From Methylococcaceae bacterium (GTDB lineage: Bacteria > Pseudomonadota > Gammaproteobacteria > Methylococcales > Methylomonadaceae): a stretch of DNA of 9,719 nucleotides. A program made the translations under genes and the position numbers. Shown in pieces: positions 1-7,312 of the stretch (positions are counted from its first letter, which is position 1; each line of letters opens with the position of its first letter). The notes beneath the pieces were generated by a model, which had not been told where the DNA came from, did not search any database, and was given only the letters and a program-made list of their open reading frames with translations. Location: the NCBI GenBank assembly GCA_947506075.1, contig CANNNN010000078.1:1-9719 (forward strand), in the 5' to 3' direction.

Positions 1-2286
1 GAAGATGGCAGGCCTGAAAAACCATCAAAAACCGATTTTTCTACACCTAAAGCCAAGGTTACCAAAAAAGACATTGAGAAAACCAATGCCGTTACGACTT
101 CTGATTCTGTGAAATATGAATCGGGCGTTTTTGTCCGCCAACGCTATATCGGTGACCCTAACGCACCCATAGGCATGCGCGCCTCCAATCCTTATCAGGG
201 CGGCCGGGTCATGGTGATGATGGACGGTATGCCGATCTGGAACTCATTGCAGTATTCTTTTAACGGTTCGCCGCGCTGGGGTTTAATCGGTCCGGGCGAA
301 ATAAAATCGGTGGATGTGCTGGGCGGGCCATTTTCAGCTGAATACAGCGGGAATGCGATGGGCGGTGTGATTAATTTCAATACCTTGATGCCGCAAAAGC
401 GAGAGGTTTACACTGAAGCGACCTATATGCTGCAACCGTATTCCTACCAAGGCACCAGCAAAAATCTGCAAGGCTTTAAAACCTTCGGTTCTTATGGTGA
501 CAAATTCGGCGACCTCAGCTCCTACTTCTCCTATAACCATCTGGAGAATGAGGGGCAGCCGATGACTACCTATGGTTATTCAAATACAGCAGGCGCAAAT
601 GGCGGGCCTTTAACCGCAGGTTCGGGGACCGCAGTAACAGGTGCTTTTTTGGAGCGAAATCCCAAAGCCATCGGCACTCAAGCGAATCAGGGCGGTATCG
701 CAGGGCAGCCGCGTATTTCATACGGCGATTCCGGTGTTAGCAAATCCGTGGACGATTTATTTAAATGGAAAGGCGCTTATGCGATCAATTCAAAACTCGA
801 CGCCCTGTTTACCACAGCTTTTGAAAATCTTGATGTAACCAGCCAGGGGCAAACCTATCTGAAAAATGCCGCAACCGGCGCACCGATATACGGTAATGGG
901 GTTGCAGCTTATAACTTGAACGGATTGAAAGTAATCCCTGCTAACAACAGCTTTGGAGTCAGCCAGCAAAATAGGCAGACGCTGACTCTAGGAGGCGGGT
1001 TAAAAGGCAATCTGTTCGGCAACTGGAATACCAATACCAATATCAGTTATTTCGATGTACTCAATGACCGATCCATCTCGTCAACCTTGAATCCTAACGA
1101 TCCATTAAATACCAATATGGGTCAGATTACCGATGTTGACAGCATGGGCTGGGTTAATGTCTCGACTAAATTCGACAACCAGGAATTCCTGGGGCGCAAG
1201 GATTTATCGTTCGCTACCGGATATGAATACCAGCATTCAAAAATGTTTACCACGCAATATGGGTCAAACAATTATCTTGCCGCCCAGCAAACCAATGTCT
1301 CTCTGAAAAGCGGCGGCGCAACCGACACTCATGGGCTATTCGGCCAATTATCCTGGCGCTTCCTGAAGGACGCGGATGCAACTTTTGGTACTCGTCTCGA
1401 ACGCTGGAATTCGTCCGATGGCGTATACACGAGCAACACGCTTAATGGCAGCAACGCCATAACCAAAACAGTAAACGCTGCTCCGGCAGACCGGCAAGCA
1501 GAGGCCTTCTCACCAAAATTTTCAATGGGATATGAGCCGGGACGCTGGAAATTCCGATACTCTGTCGCTAAGGCTTACCGATTTCCAATGGTTGGCGAAT
1601 TGTTTGATAATTCGAACAGCTTAACTGGAAGCTCAAATATCGGGAATGCCACTTTGAAACCTGAAGATGGTACGCATCACAATCTGTTAGGCGAATATGA
1701 TTTTGATAACGGCTATATTCGATTGAATCTGTTCCATGAGAATGTACGTAACGCAATTTACAGTTCGTCTATATCAAACTCAGCGCTTGGCAAAACACCC
1801 GCAGGGAACTATACCAGTGCTCTCTCAAATATTGGGGAAGTGGAGATCAATGGTATTGATTTTACGATTAATCAAAACCAGGTTTTTGACTCTAATTTTG
1901 ATGTGAAACTGGATACTACAATTCTGGATTCAAAAATCCTGAAAAATGACAATAACCGCAATTATGTGGGTAAAGACTTTCCGTTGCTGCCTAATTACCG
2001 GGCCAACCTGTTGACGACTTATCACTATGGCAGGGATTGGGACTTTTCAGTAGGCACACGCTATCAGAGCAAAATGTATTCGCAGTTGGATAACAAAGAC
2101 CTACAGCTGCCATACTACGCAGCCTTTACCGAATCGGTCTATGTGGATTTAAAAACCACCTATCATTTCAATGACAAAAAAGGTCATGTATCAGCCGGGA
2201 TAGACAACATCAATGATTATCAGGCATTTTTCAATCACCCCTTGCCGCAACGTACGTTCTTCATGCAAGTCGGCTATAAGTTTTAA
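1..2286 (+). CDS. TonB-dependent outer-membrane receptor (5' end outside window)
   Basis: This is an outer-membrane gated channel that imports a scarce ligand (metal chelate, cofactor or glycan) using TonB/ExbBD energy. The frame is open from base 1, so the signal peptide and TonB box lie upstream; the GTG at 109 is internal. Counting from base 1, 761 residues are visible. The plug domain spans about residues 20-135. It begins with a VTKKDIEKTNAVTTSD stretch, continues through VRQRYIGDPNAPIGMR (45-60), and closes with the typical plug end GPFSAEYSGNAMGGVINF (109-126). The rest is aromatic-rich, alternating beta-strand sequence typical of a 22-strand barrel, ending in FMQVGYKF with the C-terminal Phe used for outer-membrane insertion. 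The Asp-box lipoprotein gene follows 84 bp downstream on the same strand with no clear terminator between them, so the two may be co-transcribed. The family call is firm; the ligand cannot be read from sequence. Confidence 0.93.
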   Translation, partial: EDGRPEKPSKTDFSTPKAKVTKKDIEKTNAVTTSDSVKYESGVFVRQRYIGDPNAPIGMRASNPYQGGRVMVMMDGMPIWNSLQYSFNGSPRWGLIGPGEIKSVDVLGGPFSAEYSGNAMGGVINFNTLMPQKREVYTEATYMLQPYSYQGTSKNLQGFKTFGSYGDKFGDLSSYFSYNHLENEGQPMTTYGYSNTAGANGGPLTAGSGTAVTGAFLERNPKAIGTQANQGGIAGQPRISYGDSGVSKSVDDLFKWKGAYAINSKLDALFTTAFENLDVTSQGQTYLKNAATGAPIYGNGVAAYNLNGLKVIPANNSFGVSQQNRQTLTLGGGLKGNLFGNWNTNTNISYFDVLNDRSISSTLNPNDPLNTNMGQITDVDSMGWVNVSTKFDNQEFLGRKDLSFATGYEYQHSKMFTTQYGSNNYLAAQQTNVSLKSGGATDTHGLFGQLSWRFLKDADATFGTRLERWNSSDGVYTSNTLNGSNAITKTVNAAPADRQAEAFSPKFSMGYEPGRWKFRYSVAKAYRFPMVGELFDNSNSLTGSSNIGNATLKPEDGTHHNLLGEYDFDNGYIRLNLFHENVRNAIYSSSISNSALGKTPAGNYTSALSNIGEVEINGIDFTINQNQVFDSNFDVKLDTTILDSKILKNDNNRNYVGKDFPLLPNYRANLLTTYHYGRDWDFSVGTRYQSKMYSQLDNKDLQLPYYAAFTESVYVDLKTTYHFNDKKGHVSAGIDNINDYQAFFNHPLPQRTFFMQVGYKF

Positions 2287-2370
2287 GGGTAAAGCTCGGT
2301 AAGTTTGTCGGGTTATTCAGCGCTAACACGGCCTTTATAACCCAGCTCGATTTTTAATTTGGTGTAATCC

Positions 2371-3621
2371 ATGAAATTTCTCAGTCCCTTTATATTACTA
2401 ACAACGCTAATAGTCTCCGGCTGTGCGCCTGATGCGACGGTAAAACCTGCAATCGATGTACAGCAGCATGCACAGCATCACCCGGGAGAAAAAACCGGCG
2501 CTTGCGCCGATCCCAATGCGCTGCCTTCGAATCTGTGCGCCGAAACGATCAGCGCCGCTTTTGACGGCAAGGGTGTGCTATGGATTGCCTGGGTCAATAA
2601 TGAGCGCCTTTATGTGCAGTCCTCTCTCGATAAAGGCAGCAGTTTTACTAGGCCGGTATTGGTGAATTCAAAACCTGAGGCGATAGCGGCGGAGGGTGAA
2701 AGCCGCCCCAAAATCAAGCTGGACGCACAAGGCAATATTTACTTAACCTGGGTGCTTACGCTGGATAAAAAGCGCAGTACCTATGTGCGCTTTAGTCGCT
2801 CAAATGACGGGGGCAAACACTTTTCTGCGCCGGTCACCGTTAACGATAATGTGGAAATCATCAGGCACCGGTTTGACAGCCTGGCGATTGGCAAAAACGG
2901 CGAGCTATTTATTGCCTGGCTGGATGCCCGAGACATTGAAGCGGCAAAAAAAGCAGGTCAAGATTTCAAGGGTTTATCTTTGTATTACGCCTGGTCTAAA
3001 GATGGCGGAGCTCATTTTTATCCTAATCAAAGAATCGCGACTCATACCTGCGAGTGTTGCCGACTGGCTACCGCAATAGCGCCTGACAACACACCGGTCA
3101 TCACCTGGCGGCATATTTTTGACGGCGGCATACGCGATCATGCGTTGGTTAAATTTGCCGACTGGAATACCCCAGGAGATACGCACCGTGTAGGTCAGGA
3201 TAACTGGAAAATTGATGCCTGTCCGCATCACGGCCCCGGCTTGTCCATTTCAGCTACTGGTATTTATCATGAGGTCTGGTTTAGCAATTCACCTAGTCAT
3301 CAGGGTCTGTTTTATGCCTATTCGACCGATTCCGGGCGACATTTTTCCACGCCGCTTAACTTTGGCAAGACAGGTGCAAGCCATCCGCATGTGCTGGCCT
3401 TGGGTTCACGGGTCCATGTGGTTTGGCTGGAGTTTGATGGAAGTAACAATATGATTAAGTTGATTAAATCTGAAGACGATGGCAAAAGTTGGTCGCAACC
3501 CGAGGTGATTGCACAGACCGCTCAGTCTGGCGATCAGCCTTTTCTGGTCAGCGATGGAGATAAAATCTATCTGTCCTGGAAAGCGCGGCAGCAAAATTAT
3601 CAATTAGTTTTGTTAGAATAG
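2371..3621 (+). CDS. Lipoprotein with sialidase-like Asp-box (BNR) beta-propeller and Cys/His cluster
   Basis: A 416-residue secreted lipoprotein. Residues 1-17 form a lipoprotein signal with lipobox VSGC, so Cys18 is the lipidated residue. Five Asp-boxes (S-x-D-x-G-x-x-F/W) are visible, at residues 85-92, 144-151, 209-216, 318-325 and 367-374. This is the signature of BNR/sialidase-type six-bladed propellers. No FRIP-like motif was seen near the N-terminus, so true sialidase activity is doubtful. Unusual for a propeller are six further cysteines (45, 56, 227, 229, 230, 284), clustered as HTCECC (225-230) and CPHH (284-287), plus HAQHH at 33-37. These could be disulfides or a metal site; that is inference. 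The start is supported by the signal peptide and a weak GGTG six bases upstream. It follows a TonB-dependent receptor, suggesting a surface or periplasmic accessory role in uptake. The fold call is solid and the function is unknown. Confidence 0.85.
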   Translation: MKFLSPFILLTTLIVSGCAPDATVKPAIDVQQHAQHHPGEKTGACADPNALPSNLCAETISAAFDGKGVLWIAWVNNERLYVQSSLDKGSSFTRPVLVNSKPEAIAAEGESRPKIKLDAQGNIYLTWVLTLDKKRSTYVRFSRSNDGGKHFSAPVTVNDNVEIIRHRFDSLAIGKNGELFIAWLDARDIEAAKKAGQDFKGLSLYYAWSKDGGAHFYPNQRIATHTCECCRLATAIAPDNTPVITWRHIFDGGIRDHALVKFADWNTPGDTHRVGQDNWKIDACPHHGPGLSISATGIYHEVWFSNSPSHQGLFYAYSTDSGRHFSTPLNFGKTGASHPHVLALGSRVHVVWLEFDGSNNMIKLIKSEDDGKSWSQPEVIAQTAQSGDQPFLVSDGDKIYLSWKARQQNYQLVLLE

Positions 3622-3770
3622 CCGTGTTGGCGCTAACAGTCATTTTATCAAATTTTAAAATGCTTTGGTTAGAGCAGTGAGGGTTAGGTCGAATCTGCAG
3701 TGACTGGGGGAATTTAATCAAGCTGGGTTAACGTGCGATTTTTAGAGCGGTGATATAAATTACCTTGCTT
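3622..3770. other. Convergent intergenic region with weak hairpins
   Basis: These 149 bp lie between the converging lipoprotein and sugar-kinase genes. A terminator is expected, but only weak stems are visible: TGTTAG/CTAACA (3611-3638, which begins inside the lipoprotein gene) and the AT-only CATTTTA/TAAAATG (about 3641-3662). No gene was seen. Confidence 0.3.
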
Positions 3771-4823
3771 TTACGTGTTTACCTGCCGGTTAAAATTTAT
3801 GATCAGGCTCCTAATCGCCGATTCCTGCTCAATGATGCTTGCACATAACTGGAATTGTTCAATTGCACGCTGTAAGTTCTGCTCGGGCGCTGTGACCTTA
3901 AAATACCGGTTGCCTTCCAGGTAATCGGTATAAAAGCGCAGGCCTAATTCAAAGGGGATAAGCCGAATAGCGGGGAACAGATAGTGATAATCCTGTTCGG
4001 TAAAAAATGCTCCGGCCTCGGCCAGATAACTTTTCAGTAGCGCGGCACAAATCTCCAGATCAAATCTGACCGGATCGCTACGGTGACAGCAAGAGCGCAG
4101 ACAATCGCCAATGTCGTAATGTACCAGTCCCGGCTTGACGGTATCCAGATCGATAATGCTGATGATTTTATGGCTGTGTATATCAAACAGGAAATTATTT
4201 AATTTAGGGTCGCCGTGAATTACCCGCAATGACAGTAGGCCCTGATTTTTTGCGGCTTCCAAATCATCGGTGATGTGGTCATTGCGGGCGATAAATTCGG
4301 CGCAATAAGCGCTTTTAACCTGAGTCGAAAGCACTAAAATTTGATGATAATGTTTTAAATAGCCCGGCGCGATATGAAAACTGGGCAGAGTGTCATGCAA
4401 CAGTAAAGGATCAAGGTCGCTGATTAAACGATGAAAATGCCCCAGCGCAAAACCGGCCTGCTCGGCATCAGTTATTGTGCTTACGGACTCAATACTCTCG
4501 GTGTAATCAATAAAGCTTAGCGCCCGCCAGCAATCGCCGGTTAGATCCTTATAAAACGGCTGGTTAGCGGTAGTCTTTAAAATGGCCGGAATTTTGAGCT
4601 TAACCGGCTCGCCGTTTTTTTGTGCGAGATGCTGAATAAGGACGCTCAGATTTGCCATGATTTGCGCCGGTCTTGGAAAAACCGTCCGATTTATCCGTTG
4701 CAGAACAAAACTGCAGGAGGGCGTGGTGACCAGATAAGTGTCATTGATCAGGCCGTGGCCAAGCGGGGTTATCTCGGTCGCCCCGCTTGAGAATTGGTTG
4801 GCGATAGGAAGCAGTGTATTCAT
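3771..4823 (-). CDS. APH-fold sugar kinase, NahK-like (N-acetylhexosamine 1-kinase family)
   Basis: A 350-residue cytosolic phosphotransferase of the aminoglycoside phosphotransferase/choline kinase fold, which transfers a phosphate from ATP to a small hydroxylated substrate. The N-lobe has a glycine-rich LGHGLINDTYLV (21-32) and FVLQRINRTVFPRP (39-52). The latter resembles the nucleotide-binding strand of N-acetylhexosamine 1-kinases rather than antibiotic-resistance enzymes. The catalytic Brenner motif HGDPKLNN is at 203-210 (catalytic Asp205, metal-binding Asn210), and IIDLDTV at 223-229 supplies the second metal ligand, probably Asp225. It starts 17 bp after the rdgB stop, so it is probably the last gene of an rph-rdgB-kinase operon, although no clear Shine-Dalgarno sequence precedes its ATG. 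A role in salvage of amino sugars or cell-wall sugars is plausible but not shown. AmgK, homoserine-kinase or choline-kinase-like specificity are alternatives. Confidence 0.82.
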   Translation of the reverse strand: MNTLLPIANQFSSGATEITPLGHGLINDTYLVTTPSCSFVLQRINRTVFPRPAQIMANLSVLIQHLAQKNGEPVKLKIPAILKTTANQPFYKDLTGDCWRALSFIDYTESIESVSTITDAEQAGFALGHFHRLISDLDPLLLHDTLPSFHIAPGYLKHYHQILVLSTQVKSAYCAEFIARNDHITDDLEAAKNQGLLSLRVIHGDPKLNNFLFDIHSHKIISIIDLDTVKPGLVHYDIGDCLRSCCHRSDPVRFDLEICAALLKSYLAEAGAFFTEQDYHYLFPAIRLIPFELGLRFYTDYLEGNRYFKVTAPEQNLQRAIEQFQLCASIIEQESAIRSLIINFNRQVNT

Positions 4824-4840
4824 CGCAAGTGTAGGGGCAC

Positions 4841-5452
4841 TTATATGCCAGGGTTGGTTTTAATTAAGGACGTTAAATGCCTCAAGGCCTGCCCTCTATG
4901 ACTCAAGGAATTTTTAACCAAAGCCGGTAATTCTGCCGATGTGCAGTTTTGGTCGGGCACCCAGAACACCGGGTCATAGCCAAAACCGTTTTCACCAACA
5001 GCATGATCCAAAATCAAGCCTTCCCAAACTCCTTGGGCGATTAGGGGGCAAGGGTCCTCCGCATGTTCAAGAAATACCAGCACACAGATAAAGCGCGCCG
5101 TCCGCAGTTGCATCGGAACACCTTCCAGTGCCTGCAACAGCTTGTTCAGATTGTCCCGGTCACTGGCGAGGACGCCTGCATACCGGGCTGAAATCACACC
5201 CGGTGCGCCATGCAAGGCATCAACGACCAGTCCCGAATCATCGGCTATCGCCGGCAGTCTGCAATGCAACGCAGCATTCCGGGCTTTTAAAATTGCATTT
5301 TCTATAAAGGTAAAGCCGGTTTCTTCGCATTCCTGAACATTAAATGCGGATTGCGGGACAATCGGACGATCTTCCAGCATCGCCTGTATTTCCCTGATCT
5401 TGCCGGGATTGCCGCTGGCCAGAACGATCTTATTTAAGTTTGAACAACTCAT
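4841..5452 (-). CDS. rdgB: RdgB/HAM1 family dITP/XTP pyrophosphatase
   Basis: This enzyme hydrolyses non-canonical purine nucleoside triphosphates (dITP, XTP, ITP) to monophosphate and pyrophosphate, keeping deaminated bases out of DNA and RNA. The 203-residue length is normal. All family landmarks are visible: ASGNPGK near the N-terminus (12-18) for triphosphate binding, the TGFTFIENA segment (45-53), the metal and catalytic DDSGL (71-75), GFGYDPVF (156-163) and SHRGQAL (184-190) for base recognition. The ATG overlaps the TGA of rph (ATGA), so translation is probably coupled to rph; no strong Shine-Dalgarno sequence is visible. The rph-rdgB pairing is common in proteobacteria. Confidence 0.97.
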   Translation of the reverse strand: MSCSNLNKIVLASGNPGKIREIQAMLEDRPIVPQSAFNVQECEETGFTFIENAILKARNAALHCRLPAIADDSGLVVDALHGAPGVISARYAGVLASDRDNLNKLLQALEGVPMQLRTARFICVLVFLEHAEDPCPLIAQGVWEGLILDHAVGENGFGYDPVFWVPDQNCTSAELPALVKNSLSHRGQALRHLTSLIKTNPGI

Positions 5453-6171
5453 TTATGATTTTCTATCGCGAACCGTTGTTGTTCCAGTAATTGCTTGATG
5501 CCTAAGCCAGCCAATTCGAGCATCGCGTCCAATTCATCTTTTCTGAACGCATGACCCTCAGCCGTACCCTGCACTTCAATAAACGCACCAGCATCGTTCA
5601 TTACCACATTCATGTCGGTTTCCGCATTGCTGTCTTCGGCATAATCCAGATCCAGCACCGGCACACCGTTATAAATGCCAACAGAAACCGAGGCAATCTG
5701 GCCATGTATCGGATTGGTCTTGATCTGTTTGCGTTTAAGCATTTTTTCTATGGCCAGCGATAGTGCGACAAAGCCGCCGGTGATTGAAGCGGTGCGGGTT
5801 CCTCCGTCCGCCTGTAACACATCGCAATCTATCATGATGGTGTGTTCACCGAGAGCTTTTAAATCGATTGCCGCCCTGAGGGAACGACCTATCAAGCGTT
5901 GGATTTCCAGGGTACGGCCTCCCTGTTTGCCATGACTGGCTTCGCGGCCCATCCGGGTATGAGTCGAACGCGGTAACATTCCGTATTCTGCGGTAATCCA
6001 GCCTTCGCCCTTGCCTTTAAGAAAGCGTGGAACACTCCGGTCGACACTCGCGGTGCAAAGCACACGGGTATCGCCAAACTCAACCAGCACAGAGCCTTCT
6101 GCATGTTTGGTAAAACCGCAGGTAAATTTTATCTCTCTTAGTTGATCCGGGTTGCGTCCGCTTGGTCTCAT
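5449..6171 (-). CDS. rph: Ribonuclease PH
   Basis: A phosphorolytic 3'-5' exoribonuclease that trims the 3' ends of tRNA precursors and other RNAs, normally a hexamer in the cytosol. The 240 residues match the family length, from the N-terminal MRPSGRNPDQLR to the C-terminal helix. KQGGRTLEIQRLIGRSLRA (82-100) contains Arg86, and ADGGTRTAS (121-129) contains Arg126; both are phosphate-site positions known from the family. An intact C-terminus distinguishes it from the truncated rph of common E. coli K-12 strains. A GGAAC lies close upstream of the ATG. A possible -10 TATACT lies on the minus strand at 6206-6201, about 30 bases upstream of the ATG, but no good -35 is placed with it. It is the first gene of the rph-rdgB-kinase operon. 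Confidence 0.97.
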   Translation of the reverse strand: MRPSGRNPDQLREIKFTCGFTKHAEGSVLVEFGDTRVLCTASVDRSVPRFLKGKGEGWITAEYGMLPRSTHTRMGREASHGKQGGRTLEIQRLIGRSLRAAIDLKALGEHTIMIDCDVLQADGGTRTASITGGFVALSLAIEKMLKRKQIKTNPIHGQIASVSVGIYNGVPVLDLDYAEDSNAETDMNVVMNDAGAFIEVQGTAEGHAFRKDELDAMLELAGLGIKQLLEQQRFAIENHK

Positions 6172-6370
6172 AGTTGTTCCGTTAAATTGAAAAACCGCAC
6201 AGTATACCTGAACAGCGCGTTACTCGGAGGATCAATTACGGTAGCAAATATAATCGAACGCGGATGATGAAAAGGATTCTGATAAACACAGAAGAATTAT
6301 GGGGTAGCAATACAACGGAAAATAATTTTCCATCCTATTCATCTGTGTTCCATTTTTGGCATAAGTAGCT
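6172..6370. other. Intergenic region with imperfect inverted repeat, between kinase stop and rph start
   Basis: These 199 bp separate two minus-strand genes. They hold an inverted repeat with 13-base arms at 6285-6297 (AACACAGAAGAAT) and 6337-6349 (ATTCATCTGTGTT), which match at 12 of 13 positions. Inside them is a short palindrome, GGAAAATAATTTTCC (6317-6331). The arms resemble dispersed non-coding repeats that I recall from environmental bacterial genomes, but that is memory and not a search. The part nearest rph carries the possible -10 TATACT. No ORF of note and no T-tract terminator was seen. Confidence 0.5.
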
Positions 6371-7270
6371 TCAACTACCGACTAACGCTTGTAACAACTC
6401 TGCAACCGACTGTGGGCGATTTTGTGGCTGCAAAGCCATCGCCCAGTCGATGGCTTTTAACAGATGTTCGGGATATTTTCGCTTAAACGCCTTGGACGCA
6501 GGAACCAGCGTGTCCTGCTGCGCTCTGACCAGCGCAGGAACCGGTGTCTTAGCATCCAGGCACACACGCATACTCGCTCCTACCGCATAAATGTCCGTCC
6601 ACGGACCGAGTTGGGCGCTCAAATCATGCTGCTCTATGGGTGAATAGCCTTTCGTCAGGATCTTGCTTTGCTTGCTTAGATGGGATTTTGGAAAGCTCTG
6701 AATCGCGCCAAAGTCCAGCAATAACGCATCATTGCCGGGTCGCACCAGAATATTGGAAGGTTTAATATCAAGATGAATATAATGTTGGCTATGGATATGA
6801 GCTAGTCCTGTCAATAAGGACTTAAACAGTGTCATTAATAATTCTTCGGAAACAGTCAGTATTTTATCGTTTAACAGCTTATCCAGCGTAAGCCCATAGT
6901 CATAAGTCATGACCATATAAACGGTGGAATTGGCTTTAAAAAAGCCGATGACTTCAACAATATTTGGGTGTTTTAGCGTCGATAAAACCTTGGCTTCCTC
7001 GAAAAACAGAACCCGACCGCGCTTGAAAAAAGTTTCGGTTTCTTCACTGTTAGCCACAACCTGATTGTTCCATGTGCGGTGGGCAAACTTTCGAGGCAGA
7101 TATTCTTTAATTGCAACCTGAACCTGATCGGCTATTTGCCTAGCCAGATACACCGAACTGAAGCCTCCGTGCGCTAACTCCCGTTCAATGACATACTGGT
7201 CTATAATAGTGCCGGTTTGCAGGTAGTTCCACTCTTTGGGATAAGTCTGAGGATCGTAGTATTCTGCCAT
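6371..7270 (-). CDS. Hanks-type serine/threonine protein kinase, cytosolic
   Basis: A 299-residue protein consisting almost entirely of a kinase domain, with no transmembrane segment or sensor domain. Visible landmarks are the glycine loop LAHGGFSSVY (32-41), where the first Gly is Ala, and the ATP-anchoring Lys55 in VAIKEY. FFEEAKVL (89-96) supplies the helix-C Glu. The catalytic loop is HLDIKPSN (166-173) with Asp168, Lys170 and Asn173. DFGAI starts at the metal-binding Asp186, the P+1 region is GYSPIEQ (208-214), and TDIYAVG (225-231) has the structural Asp226. The HRD Arg is Leu, making this a non-RD kinase that may not need activation-loop phosphorylation. All catalytic residues are present, so activity is expected. 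A kinase next to rph and yicC recurs in proteobacteria, usually with a PP2C phosphatase, which is absent here. No Shine-Dalgarno sequence precedes the ATG, but no other start fits the domain. Confidence 0.93.
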   Translation of the reverse strand: MAEYYDPQTYPKEWNYLQTGTIIDQYVIERELAHGGFSSVYLARQIADQVQVAIKEYLPRKFAHRTWNNQVVANSEETETFFKRGRVLFFEEAKVLSTLKHPNIVEVIGFFKANSTVYMVMTYDYGLTLDKLLNDKILTVSEELLMTLFKSLLTGLAHIHSQHYIHLDIKPSNILVRPGNDALLLDFGAIQSFPKSHLSKQSKILTKGYSPIEQHDLSAQLGPWTDIYAVGASMRVCLDAKTPVPALVRAQQDTLVPASKAFKRKYPEHLLKAIDWAMALQPQNRPQSVAELLQALVGS

Positions 7271-7312
7271 GGTGTTGTTAGTATGAAAAAACCCGTCAAT
7301 TATAGGTGAAAA
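7271..7312. promoter_or_regulatory. 42-bp divergent intergenic region between the kinase gene and yicC
   Basis: The two start codons are only 42 bp apart. On the minus strand a perfect -10 hexamer TATAAT occupies 7304-7299, about 30 bases upstream of the kinase ATG; the expected -35 position falls inside yicC and is a poor match. On the plus strand, AGGTGA at 7304-7309 is a good ribosome-binding site for yicC, and it abuts the minus-strand -10. The yicC promoter was not located and may lie inside the kinase gene. The -10 assignment is tentative; the ribosome-binding site is convincing. Confidence 0.4.

Noticed and set aside
109..111. GTG at 109 as the start of the TonB receptor
   Set aside because: The frame is open to base 1 and the preceding residues (VTKKDIEKTNAVTTSD) are the usual start of a plug domain, so the codon is internal.
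2287..2370. Promoter for the lipoprotein gene (TTGTCG at 2305-2310 and TATAAC at 2336-2341)
   Set aside because: The spacing of 25 bases is too long for sigma70, and the correctly spaced hexamer TTATTC is a poor -35.
2371..3621. Annotation of the lipoprotein as a functional sialidase
   Set aside because: Asp-boxes define only the fold. No FRIP-like catalytic motif was seen, and the Cys/His content points elsewhere.
2318..3637. Matching CGCTAAC/AACACGGC words at 2320-2332 and their mixed direct/inverted copy at 3621-3637, flanking the lipoprotein gene
   Set aside because: Only 7-8 bases match in each orientation and the order differs, so chance is likely; they do not form convincing element ends.
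3771..4823. Aminoglycoside resistance gene
   Set aside because: It has the APH fold and HGD-x4-N motif, but the N-lobe resembles N-acetylhexosamine kinases and the context is a housekeeping operon.
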